The position numbers and the translations under genes are program-made. A stretch of DNA of 64,000 nucleotides. It comes from Urophycis tenuis (taxonomy: Eukaryota; Chordata; Actinopteri; Gadiformes; Phycidae). The notes under the pieces were generated by a model. That model had not been told where the DNA came from and did not search any database. It saw only the letters and a list, made by a program, of their open reading frames with translations. The number at the start of each line of letters is the position of its first letter. The stretch's first letter is position 1. Of the stretch, positions 1-10,331 are shown in pieces. The DNA lies in assembly GCA_036785325.1 (NCBI GenBank), contig JAXIVH010000028.1, positions 5,310,946-5,374,945 of the forward strand, given 5' to 3'.

Positions 1-33
1 CCTTCACAGCGATGTGGGATCATGCCGTTCCAA
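1..33 (+). pseudogene. 3' tail of an exon block (partial copy)
   Basis: The last 33 bases of the 504-bp exon block, cut by the window edge. It ends at CCAA directly before a GTAAGT donor, as in all complete copies. It reads GATGTGGG like the majority of copies. The diagnostic stop codon position lies outside the window. Confidence 0.8.
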
Positions 34-43
34 GTAAGTGATT

Positions 44-74
<31 letters not shown>

Positions 75-326
75 GCGCGCATATATACACACACACACAC
101 GCATATATACACACACATATATATATATACTTAAACATAGCTGACCCTTTTTTTCCCCCTTCTCGGGGATTATGCTCCCAGTTTTGATCTCGGACGTCTG
201 GTCACTTATAGCATATAATAATATTCTATTACTGTTAAGCCAACTATGAATAATAAAACAGGCCAAAACATGTGTCCTTTATCATAGCTACACGTATTAC
301 AAAAAAAACACGTGAATTGAAAAGTT
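34..326. repeat. Intron-like microsatellite segment of macro-unit 0
   Basis: Starts with the donor GTAAGTGATT, then (CA)n, a short CG run, ATATATAC, a second (CA)n with GCATATATAC, and (TA)n. A non-repetitive stretch follows (about 130-326) with pyrimidine-rich and A-rich runs. It leads into the first satellite monomer through AATTGAAAAGTT. The same layout recurs after every exon block; length differences come mainly from the CA run. Minus-strand reading frames here (for example 42-266) are translations of the CA/TG repeat and are not genes. Confidence 0.9.
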
Positions 327-3300
327 GAAGGTATGTTTTTAGCTGCTGGGTAGACTTCAGTCAACCTGACGCAGTTTTGTCTGTGAGCAACCAAATTGCT
401 CGAAGAAGGGCTCATTTTAAGCGGGGAAATCTAAGGTTCCCAACGGCGTATGGCAAGATTATATTGAGTCATGGGTCGTTGAAATACTAAGCTAATTAAT
501 TTCTGTTCTTTATTGAAAGATTGATCTTAATTGAAACGTTGAAGGTATGTTTTTAGCTGCTGGGTAGACTTCAGTCAACCTGACGCAGTTTTGTCTGTGA
601 GCAACCAGACTGCTCGCGGATGGGCTCATTTTAAGCGGGGAAATCTAAGCTTTCAAACGGCGTATGGCAAGACTATATTGACTCATTGGTCGTTGAAATA
701 CTAAGCTAATTAATTTGTGATCTGTAAGGAAAGATTGATGTTAATTGAAACGTTGAAGGTATGTTTTTAGCTGCTGGGTAGACTTCAGTCAACCTGACAC
801 AGTTTTGTCTCTGAGCAACCAAATTGCTTGGGGATGGGCTCATTTTAAGCGGGGAAATCTAAGCTTTCCAACGGCGTATGGCAAGACTATATTGACTCAT
901 GGGTCGTTGAAATACTAAGATAATTAATTTGTGTTCTGTAAGGAAAGATTGATGTTAATTGAAACGTTGAAGGTATGTTTTTAGCTGCTGGGTAGACTTC
1001 ACTCAACCTGACACAGTTTTGTCTGTGATCAACCAGACTGCTGGCGGATGGGCTCATTTTAAGCAGGGAAATCTAAGCTTTTCAACGGCGTATGGTAAGA
1101 CTATATTCACCAAAGGGCCGTTGAAATACTAAGCTAATTAATTTGTGTTCTGTAAGGAAAGATTGATGTTAATTGAAACGTTAAAGGTATGTTTTTGGCT
1201 GCTGGGTAGACTTCATTCAACCTGACGCAGTTTAGTCTGTGATCAACCAGACTGCTCGCGGATGGGCTCATTTTAAGCGGGGAAATCTAAGCTTTCCAAC
1301 GGCGTATGGCAAGACTATATTGACTCATGGGTCGTTGAAATACTAAGCTAATTAATTTGTGTTCTGTAAGGAAAGATTGATGTTAATTGAAACGTTGAAG
1401 GTATGTTTTTAGCTGCTGGGTAGACTTCAGTCAACCTGACACAGTTTAGTCTGTGAGCAACCAAATTGCTCGGGGATGGGCTCATTATAAGCGGGGAAAT
1501 CTAAGCTTTCCAACGGCTTATGGCAAGACTATATTGACTCATGGGTCGTTGAAATACTAAGATAATTAATTTGTGTTCTGTAAGGAAAGATTGATGTTAA
1601 TTGAAACGTTGAAGGTATGTTTTTAGCTGCTGGGTAGACTTCACTCAACCTGACACAGTTTTGTCTGTGATCAACCAGACTGCTGGCGGATGGGCTCATT
1701 TTAAGCAGGGAAATCTAAGCTTTTCAACGGCGTATGGTAAGACTATATTCACCAAAGGGCCGTTGAAATACTAAGCTAATTAATTTGTGTTCTGTAAGGA
1801 AAGATTGATGTTAATTGAAACGTTAAAGGTATGTTTTTGGCTGCTGGGTAGACTTCATTCAACCTGACACAGTTTAGTCTGTGATCAACCAGACTGCTCG
1901 CGGATGGGCTCATTTTAAGCAGGGAAATCTAAGCTTTCCAACGGCGTATGGCAAGACTATATTGACTCATGGGTCGTTGAAATACTAAGCTAATTAATTT
2001 GTGTTCTGTAAGGAAAGATTGATGTTAATTGAAACGTTGAAGGTATGTTTTTAGCTGCTGGGTAGACTTCAGTCAACCTGACACAGTTTAGTCTGTGAGC
2101 AACCAAATTGCTCGGGGATGGGCTCATTATAAGCGGGGAAATCTAAGCTTTCCAACGGCGTATGGCAAGACTATATTCACCAAAGGGTCGTTGAAATACT
2201 TAGCTAATTAATTTGTGTTCTGTAAGGAAAGATTGATGTTAATTGAAACGTTGAAGGTATGTTTTTAGCTGCTGGGTAGACTTCGGTCAACCTGACGCAG
2301 TTTAGTCTGTGATCAACCAGACTGCTCGCGGATGGGCTCATTTTAAGCGGGGAAATCTAAGCTTTCCAACGGCGTATGGCAAGACTATATTAACTCATGG
2401 GTCGTTGAAATACTAAGCTAATTAATTTGTGTTCTGTAAGGAAAGATTGATGTTAATTGAAACGTTGAAGGTATGTTTTTAGCTGCTGGGTAGACTTCAG
2501 TCAACCTGACGCAGTTTAGTCTGTCATCAACCAGACTGCTCGCGGATGGGCTCATTTTAAGCTCGGAAATCTAAGCTTTCCAACGGCGTATGGCAAGACT
2601 ATATTGACTCATGGGTCGTTTAAATACTAAGCTAATTAATTTGTGTTCTGTAAGGAAAGATTGATGTTAATTGAAACGTTGAAGGTATGTCTTTAGCTGC
2701 TGTGTAGACTTCAGTCAACCTGACGCAGTTTTGTCTGTGAGCAAGCAGACTGCTCGCGGATGGGCTCATTTTAAGCGGGGAAATCTAAGCTTTCCAACGG
2801 CGTATGGCAAGACTATATTCACCAAAGGGTCGTTGAAATACTTAGCTAATTAATTTGTGTTCTGTAAGGAAAGATTGATGTTAATTGAAACGTTGAAGGT
2901 ATGTTTTTAGCTGCTGGGTAGACTTCGGTCAACCTGACGCAGTTTAGTCTGTGATCAACCAGACTGCTCGCGGATGGGCTCATTTTAAGCGGGGAAATCT
3001 AAGCTTTCCAACGGCGTATGGCAAGACTATATTAACTCATGGGTCGTTGAAATACTAAGCTAATTAATTTGTGTTCTGTAAGGAAAGATTGATGTTAATT
3101 GAAACGTTGAAGGTATGTTTTTAGCTGCTGGGTAGACTTCAGTCAACCTGACGCAGTTTAGTCTGTCATCAACCAGACTGCTCGCGGATGGGCTCATTTT
3201 AAGCTCGGAAATCTAAGCTTTCCAACGGCGTATGGCAAGACTATATTGACTCATGGGTCGTTTAAATACTAAGCTAATTAATTTGTGTTCTGTAAGGAAA

Positions 3301-3730
3301 GATTGATGTTAATTGAAACGTTGAAGGTATGTCTTTAGCTGCTGTGTAGACTTCAGTCAACCTGACGCAGTTTTGTCTGTGAGCAAGCAGACTGCTCGCG
3401 GATGGGCTCATTTTAAGCGGGGAAATCTAAGCTTTCCAACGGCGTATGGCAAGACTATATTGACTCATGGGTCGTTGAAATACTAAGATAATTAATTTGT
3501 GTTCTGTAAGGAAAGATTGATGTTAATTGAAACGTTGAAGGTATGTCTTTAGCTGCTGTGTAGACTTCAGTCAACCTGACGCAGATTTGTCTGTGAGCAA
3601 CCAAATTGCTCGGAGATGGGCTCATTTTAAACGGGGAAATCTAAGCTTTCCAACGACGTATGGCATGACTATATTTGCCCATGGGTCGTTGAAATAATAA
3701 GCTGATTCATGTGTGTTCTGTTGGCTGTGG
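327..3730. repeat. 214-bp satellite array 1 (16 monomers)
   Basis: Tandem monomers starting with GAAGGTATGTTTTTAGCTGC at 327, 541, 755, 969, 1183 and so on, exactly 214 bases apart. Monomers fall into two main variants: one carries TGACTCATGGGTCG and the other TCACCAAAGGG at the same place. A three-monomer block carrying the rare CTTCGGTCAACC variant occurs twice (2283 and 2925, 642 bases apart). The final monomer (3537) is a distinct terminal type with GTATGTCTTT, TTTAAACGGGG, CAACGACG and AATAATAAGCTG. It loses similarity to the consensus after about 190 bases. Confidence 0.96.
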
Positions 3731-3908
3731 AAAGAAAATAGCACACAAGTCATACCAAGTCACCTTTATTTTTCAGTGATAAACATTAATAAATAAACAG
3801 TATGGACATTGTATAAACAGTTGTATAAAAAGTGTAAACGGTATGAACAGTGTTCTTATAAAAGATATCAATATCAATACTGATCACGTGTGTATTTTAT
3901 ATTTCCAG
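3731..3908. promoter_or_regulatory. AT-rich spacer before the exon block (representative of all units)
   Basis: This 178-bp stretch lies between the terminal satellite monomer and each exon block. It contains short degenerate repeats around the word AAACAGT and TATA-like words (GTATAAAAAG, CTTATAAAAG). It also has a CACGTG E-box (CACGTATG in the units with exons at 26151 and 30129) and a TATTTCCAG splice-acceptor-like end. On the minus strand AATAAA (complement of 3765-3770) followed by a GGTGACTTGG stretch looks like a 3' UTR end. On the plus strand AATAAA also occurs near 3788-3797. Which of these elements works, if any, cannot be told from sequence. Confidence 0.45.
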
Positions 3909-4412
3909 GTTATTTGTTGATGAGCCAGAGCCTGTGACTCCCACCAACCGGCCCGTTCAGCCCACTGCGTTGTCGTCCTCCACCCGGCCGAAGCCTCCTG
4001 CGCCCACCCGCCTCCAGCCGAGGCCTCCTGCTGCGTCAGCCTGTGGCCCGCCCGCCCCCTGTGTCGGCAGCACCCATACCGCTGGTCCTCCCCGCACAGC
4101 CACAGGCCCCCTCCGTCCTGCTTCGTGGGCCATCCTGCAGCTGTCTCTGCAGTCATCGTGTGTCAAAACCATTCAAACTTGTATATGGTAACATTTCAAA
4201 ATGACACCAGCATAAATGAGGACCTTGCAATAGGTTGTGTGTTACATGACCCCCCTGGCATACAGCTGTATGTCTCTGTGAAGGTGGTTGTGAAGAACTG
4301 CATCCGGCTGAACAAGTACAAGTGCCGGTGAGGCAGCAACTCTCTCGAGGGGTTGCACGCCCACCTGGTTAACGCCATCCCTTCACAGCGATGTGGGATT
4401 ATGCCGTTCCAA
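3909..4412 (+). pseudogene. Exon block copy 1, transposase-derived gene fragment (TGA form)
   Basis: A 504-bp block between a TATTTCCAG acceptor and a GTAAGT donor. Bases 2-283 are open in the frame beginning LFVDEPEPV, a proline-rich stretch (TRPKPPAPTRLQPRPP) that ends at TAA. The second half is open in another frame and would read DPPGIQLYVSV, then NKYKCR, then GSNSLEGLHAHL and GIMPFQ. This second part resembles, from memory, the C-terminal segment of a teleost transposase-derived family with an RGS/T..LE..H.HL motif whose Glu could be the acidic catalytic residue. Here CGA is TGA at 4329-4331, so translation stops before that motif, and CAG is CAT at 4245. Two frames in one block imply a frameshifted relic or unrecognised splicing. 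I cannot name the gene. Confidence 0.6.
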
Positions 4413-4723
4413 GTAAGTGATTGAAACACACACACACACAAACACACATACACACACACAAACACACACACACGCGCATATATACACACACACACACGCA
4501 TATATACACACACATATATATATATACTTAAACATAGCTGACCCTTTTTTTCCCCCTTCTCGGGGATTATGCTCCCAGTTTTGATCTCGGACGTCTGGTC
4601 ACTTATAGCATATAATAATATTCTATTACTGTTAAGCCAACTATGAATAATAAAACAGGCCAAAACATTTGTCCTTTATCATAGCTACACGTATTACAAA
4701 AAAAACGCGTGAATTGAAAAGTT
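4413..4723. repeat. Intron-like microsatellite segment, interrupted-CA variant
   Basis: Donor GTAAGTGATTG followed by a CA run interrupted by AAACACACATAC. The same interruption occurs only after the exon at 13700, marking the two segments as recent duplicates. Further on, the word CATTTGTCC near 4668 matches the segment after the exon at 15957 instead, so a recombination point lies between. Confidence 0.9.
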
Positions 4724-6201
4724 GAAGGTATGTTTTTAGCTGCTGGGTAGACTTCAGTCAACCTGACGCAGTTTTGTCTGTGAGCAACCAAATTGCTCGG
4801 GGATGGGCTCATTTTAAGCGGGGAAATCTAAGGTTCCCAACGGCGTATGGCAAGATTATATTCACCAATGGCCCGTTGAAATACTAAGCTAATTAATTTG
4901 TGTTCTGTAAGGAAAGATTGATGTCAATTGAAACGTTAAAGGTATGTTTTTAGCTGCTGGGTAGACTTCATTCAACCTGACGCAGTTTTGTCTGTGATCA
5001 ACCAGACTGCTCGCGGATGGGCTCATTTTAAGCGGGGAAATCTAAGCTTTCTAACGGCGTATGGAAAGACTATATTGACTCATGGGTCGTTGAAATACTA
5101 AGCTAATTAATTTGTGTTCTGTAAGGAAAGATTGATGTTAATTGAAACGTTGAAGGTATGTTTTTAGCTGCTGGGTAGACTTCAGTCAACCTGACGCAGT
5201 TTAGTCTGTGAGCAACCAAATTGCTCAGGGATGGGCTCATTATAAGCGGGGAAATCTAAGCTTTCCAACGGCGTATGGCAAGACTATATTCACCAAAGGG
5301 TCGTTGAAATACTAAGCTAATTAATTTGTGTTCTGTAAGGAAAGATTGATGTTAATTGAAACGTTAAAGGTATGTTTTTAGCTGCTGGGTAGACTTCATT
5401 CAACCTGACGCAGTTTAGTCTGTTATCAACCAGACTGCTCGCGGATGGGCTCATTTTAAGCGGGGAAATCTAAGCTTTCCAACGGCGTATGGCAAGACTA
5501 TATTGACTTATGGGTCATTGAAATACTAAGCTAATTAATTTGTGTTCTGTAAGGAAAGATTGATGTTAATTGAAACGTTGAAGGTATGTTTTTAGCTGCT
5601 TGGTAGACTTCAGTCAACCTGACGCAGTTTAGTCTGTGATCAACCAGACTGCTCGCGGATGGGCTCATTTTAAGCAGGGAAATCTAAGCTTTCCAACGGC
5701 GTATGGAAAGACTATATTGACTCATGGGTCGTTGAAATACTAAGCTAATTAATTTGTGTTCTGTAAGGAAAGATTGATGTTAATTGAAACGTTGAAGGTA
5801 TGTTTTTAGCTGCTGGGTAGACTTCAGTCAACCTGACGCAGTTTAGTCTGTGATCAACCAGACTGCTCGAGCATGGGCTCATTTTAAGCGGGGAAATCTA
5901 AGCTTTCCAACGGCGTATGGCAAGACTATATTAACTAAAGGGTCGTTGAAATACTAAGCTAATTAATTTGTGTTCTGTAAGGAAAGATTGATGTTAATTG
6001 AAACGTTGAAGGTATGTCTTTAGCTGCTGTGTAGACTTCAGTCAACCTGACGCAGATTTGTCTGTGAGCAACCAAATTGCTCGGAGATGGGCTCATTTTA
6101 AACGGGGAAATCTAAGCTTTCCAACGACGTATGGCATGACTATATTTGCCCATGGGTCGTCGAAATAATAAGCTGATTCATGTGTGTTCTGTTGGCTGTG
6201 G
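4724..6201. repeat. 214-bp satellite array 2 (7 monomers)
   Basis: First monomer at 4724, terminal-type monomer at 6008, exactly 6 x 214 apart. Monomer order and private variants (ATTCACCAATGGCCCG in monomer 1, GATGTCAATTG, CTCGAGCATGGG) match array 6 (16766-18243) almost base for base. Confidence 0.96.
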
Positions 6202-6379
6202 AAAGAAAATAGCACACAAGTCATACCAAGTCACCTTTATTTTTCAGTGATAAACATTAATAAATAAACAGTATGGACATTGTATAAACAGTTGTATAAA
6301 AAGTGTAAACGGTATGAACAGTGTTCTTATAAAAGATATCAATATCAATACTGATCACGTGTGTATTTTATATTTCCAG

Positions 6380-6883
6380 GTTATTTGTTGATGAGCCAGA
6401 GCCTGTGACTCCCACCAACCGGCCCGTTCAGCCCACTGCGTTGTCGTCCTCCACCCGGCCGAAGCCTCCTGCGCCCACCCGCCTCCAGCCGAGGCCTCCT
6501 GCTGCGTCAGCCTGTGGCCCGCCCGCCCCCTGTGTCGGCAGCACCCATACCGCTGGTCCTCCCCGCACAGCCACAGGCCCCCTCCGTCCTGCTTCGTGGG
6601 CCATCCTGCAGCTGTCTCTGCAGTCATCGTGTGTCAAAACCATTCAAACTTGTATATGGTAACATTTCAAAATGACACCAGCATAAATGAGGACCTTGCA
6701 ATAGGTTGTGTGTTACATGACCCCCCTGGCATACAGCTGTATGTCTCTGTGAAGGTGGTTGTGAAGAACTGCATCCGGCTGAACAAGTACAAGTGCCGGT
6801 GAGGCAGCAACTCTCTCGAGGGGTTGCACGCCCACCTGGTTAACGCCATCCCTTCACAGCGATGTGGGATCATGCCGTTCCAA
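6380..6883 (+). pseudogene. Exon block copy 2 (TGA form)
   Basis: Same 504-bp block with intact acceptor and donor. It carries CAT at 6716 and TGA at 6800, so the transposase-like frame is broken before the GSNSLEGLH motif. Nearly identical to copies 1, 4 and 6. Preceded by the standard 178-bp spacer (6202-6379). Confidence 0.6.
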
Positions 6884-6893
6884 GTAAGTGATT

Positions 6894-6928
<35 letters not shown>

Positions 6929-7178
6929 GCATATATACACACACACACACGCATATATACACACACATATATATATATATACTTAAACATAGCTGACCCT
7001 TTTTTTCCCCCTTCTCGGGGATTATGCTCCCAGTTTTGATCTCGGACGTCTGGTCACTTATAGCATATAATAATATTCTATTACTGTTAAGCCAACTATG
7101 AATAATAAAACAGGCCAAAACATGTGTCCTTTATCATAGCTACACGTATTACAAAAAAAACGCGTGAATTGAAAAGTT
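6884..7178. repeat. Intron-like microsatellite segment of macro-unit 2
   Basis: Donor GTAAGTGATT, a single uninterrupted CA run, one CGCG step, then the standard CA/TA blocks and AT-rich remainder. 295 bases. Confidence 0.88.
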
Positions 7179-9298
7179 GAAGGTATGTTTTTAGCTGCTG
7201 GGTAGACTTCAGTCAACCTGACGCAGTTTTGTCTGTGAGCAAGCAGACTGCTCGCGGATGGGCTCATTTTAAGCGGGGAAATCTAAGCTTTCCAACGGCG
7301 TATGGCAAGACTATATTGACTCATGGGTCGTTGAAATACTAAGCTAATTAATTTGTGTTCTGTAAGGAAAGATTGATGTTAATTGAAACGTTGAAGGTAT
7401 GTTTTTAGCTGCTGGGTAGACTTCAGTCAACCTGACGCAGTTTAGTCTGTGAGCAACCAAATTGCTCAGGGATGGGCTCATTATAAACGGGGAAATCTAA
7501 GCTTTCCAACGGCGTATGGCAAGACTATATTCACCAAAGGGTTGTTGAAATACTAAGCTAATTAATTTGTGTTCTGTAAGGAAAGATTGATGTTAATTGA
7601 AACGTTAAAGGTATGTTTTTAGCTGCTGGGTAGACTTCATTCAACCTGAAGCAGTTTAGTCTGTGATCAACCAGACTGCTCGCGGATGGGCTCATTTTAA
7701 GCGGGGAAATCTAAGCTTTCCAACGGCTTATGGCAAGACTATATTGACTCATGGGTCATTGAAATACTAAGCTAATTAATTTGTGTTCTGTAAGGAAAGA
7801 TTGATGTTAATTGAAACGTTGAAGGTATGTTTTTAGCTGCTGGGTAGACTTCAGTCAACCTGACGCAGTTTAGTCTGTGATCAACCAGACTGCTCGCGGA
7901 TGGGCTCATTTTAAGCGGGGAAATCTAAGCTTTCCAACGGCGTATGGCAAGACTATATCGACTCATGGGTCGTTGAAATACTAAGCTAATTAATTTGTGT
8001 TCTGTAAGGAAAGATTGATGTTAATTGAAACGTTGAAGGTATGTTTTTAGCTGCTGGGTAGACTTCAGTCAACCTGACGCAGTTTAGTCTGTGATCAACC
8101 AGACTGCTCGCGGATGGGCTCATTTTAAGCGGGGAAATCTAAGCTTTCCAACGGCGTATGGCAAGACTATATTGACTCATGGGTCGTTTAAATACTAAGC
8201 TAATTAATTTGTGTTCTGTAAGGAAAGATTGATGTTAATTGAAACGTTGAAGGTATGTCTTTAGCTGCTGTGTAGACTTCAGTCAACCTGACGCAGATTT
8301 GTCTGTGAGCAACCAAATTGCTCGGGGATGGGTTCATTATAAGCGGGGAAATCTAAGCTTTCCAACGGCGTATGGCAAGACTATATTCACCAAAGGGCCG
8401 TTGAAATACTAAGCTAATTAATTTGTGTTCTGTAAGGAAAGATTGATGTTAATTGAAACGTTGAAGGTATGTTTTTAGCTGCTGGGTAGACTTCATTCAA
8501 CCTGACGCAGTTTAGTCTGTGATCAACCAGACTGCTGGCGGATGGGCTCATTTTAAGTGGGGAAATCTAAGCTTTTCAACGGCGTATGGCAAGACTATAT
8601 TCACCAAAGGGCCTTTGAAATACTAAGCTAATTAATTTGTGTTCTGTAAGGAAAGATTGATGTTAATTGAAACGTTAAAGGTATGTTTTTAGCTGCTGGG
8701 TAGACTTCAGTCAACCTGACGCAGTTTAGTCTGTGATCAACCAGACTGCTCGCGGATGGGCTCATTTTAAGCGGGGAAATCTAAGCTTTCCAACGGCGTA
8801 TGGCAAGACTATATTGACTCATGGGTCGTTGAAATACTAAGCTAATTAATTTGTGTTCTGTAAGGAAAGATTGATGTTAATTGAAACGTTGAAGGTATGT
8901 TTTTAGCTGCTGGGTAGACTTCAGTCAACCTGACGCAGTTTAGTCTGTGATCAACCAGACTGCTCGCGGATGGGCTCATTTTAAGCGGGGAAATCTAAGC
9001 TTTCCAACGGCGTATGGCAAGACTATATTCACTAAAGGGTCGTTGAAATACTAAGCTAATTAATTTGTGTTCTGTAAGGAAAGATTGATGTTAATTGAAA
9101 CGTTGAAGGTATGTCTTTAGCTGCTGTGTAGACTTCAGTCAACCTGACGCAGATTTGTCTGTGAGCAACCAAATTGCTCGGAGATGGGCTCATTTTAAAC
9201 GGGGAAATCTAAGCTTCCCAACGACGTATGGCATGACTATATTTGCCCATGGGTCGTCGAAATAATAAGCTGATTCATGTGTGTTCTGTTGGCTGTGG
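7179..9298. repeat. 214-bp satellite array 3 (10 monomers)
   Basis: First monomer 7179, terminal monomer 9105, 9 x 214 apart. Private variants (AACCTGAAGCAG, ATATCGACTCATGG, GGGTTCATTATAAG) recur in the same order in array 7 (19219-21338). Confidence 0.96.
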
Positions 9299-9476
9299 AA
9301 AGAAAATAGCACACAAGTCATACCAAGTCACCTTTATTTTTCAGTGATAAACATTAATAAATAAACAGTATGGACATTGTATAAACAGTTGTATAAAAAG
9401 TGTAAACGGTATGAACAGTGTTCTTATAAAAGATATCAATATCAATACTGATCACGTGTGTATTTTATATTTCCAG

Positions 9477-9980
9477 GTTATTTGTTGATGAGCCAGAGCC
9501 TGTGACTCCCACCAACCGGCCCGTTCAGCCCACTGCGTTGTCGTCCTCCACCCGGCCGAAGCCTCCTGCGCCCACCCGCCTCCAGCCGAGGCCTCCTGCT
9601 GCATCAGCCTGTGGCCCGCCCGCCCCCTGTGTCGGCAGCACCCATACCGCTGGTCCTCCCCGCACAGCCACAGGCCCCCTCCGTCCTGCTTCGTGGGCCA
9701 TCCTGCAGCTGTCTCTGCAGTCATCGTGTGTCAAAACCATTCAAACTTGTATATGGTAACATTTCAAAATGACACCAGCATAAATGAGGACCTTGCAATA
9801 GGTTGTGTGTTACAGGACCCCCCTGGCATACAGCTGTATGTCTCTGTGAAGGTGGTTGTGAAGAACTGCATCCGGCTGAACAAGTACAAGTGCCGGCGAG
9901 GCAGCAACTCTCTCGAGGGGTTGCACGCCCACCTGGTTAACGCCATCCCTTCACAGCGATATGGGATCATGCCGTTCCAA
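9477..9980 (+). CDS. Exon block copy 3, candidate transposase-derived exon (open form)
   Basis: One of six copies with CGA at the critical codon (9897-9899). The second-half frame therefore runs open from 9492 to the donor, about 163 codons, reading DPPGIQLYV, NKYKCRRG, SNSLEGLHAHLVNAIP and GIMPFQ at the 3' end. The candidate motif Glu is GAG at 9915-9917. CAG is at 9813. Two TGA codons in this frame directly after the acceptor (9486, 9489) mean the frame cannot continue from the exon's 5' edge; the first half is open only in the LFVDEPEP frame, to 9759. The exon ends in phase 0. It could be translated only with an unrecognised internal acceptor, or it is a dead fragment. It also has the GCATCA variant and GATATGGG (R-Y), shared with the copies at 21517, 42943 and 62263. 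Confidence 0.35.
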
Positions 9981-9998
9981 GTAAGTGATTAAAACACA

Positions 9999-10067
<69 letters not shown>

Positions 10068-10331
10068 GCGCGCGCGCATATATACACACACACACACACA
10101 CACTCGCATATATACACACACATATATATATATACTTAAACATAGCTGACCCTTTTTTTCCCCCTTCTCGGGGATTATGCTCCCAGTTTTGATCTCGGAC
10201 GTCTGGTCACTTATAGCATATAATAATATTCTATTACTGTTAAGCCAACTATGAATAATAAAACAGGCCAAAACATGTGTCCTTTATCATAGCTACACGT
10301 ATTACAAAAAAAACACGTGAATTGAAAAGTT
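9981..10331. repeat. Intron-like microsatellite segment, longest (351 bases)
   Basis: Longest CA run of the window, beginning with an AAACAC interruption and followed by CGCGCGCGCG, then CA/TA blocks. The alternating purine-pyrimidine tract runs from about 9996 to 10135. Segments after open-form exons are consistently long (321-351 bases). Confidence 0.9.

Noticed and set aside
327..3730. CENP-B box in the 214-bp monomer
   Set aside because: The complement of TTCCAACG gives the central CGTTGGAA, but the flanking bases required by the box (TT before and CGGG after) are absent.
3884..4156. 90-codon minus-strand frame in every exon block
   Set aside because: GC-rich shadow of the plus-strand proline-rich stretch. 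It is kept here only as part of the antisense question and not called as a gene.
4196..4663. Minus-strand frames of 74-155 codons beginning MACFIIHSW
   Set aside because: They start in the AT-rich intron-like segment and run through the CA/TG microsatellite. Their length follows the repeat length and there is no domain.
4603..4812. Minus-strand 69-codon frame (MSPS...YYYML) at each array start
   Set aside because: It spans the junction of the first satellite monomer and the intron-like segment. It changes with monomer variants and has no independent support.
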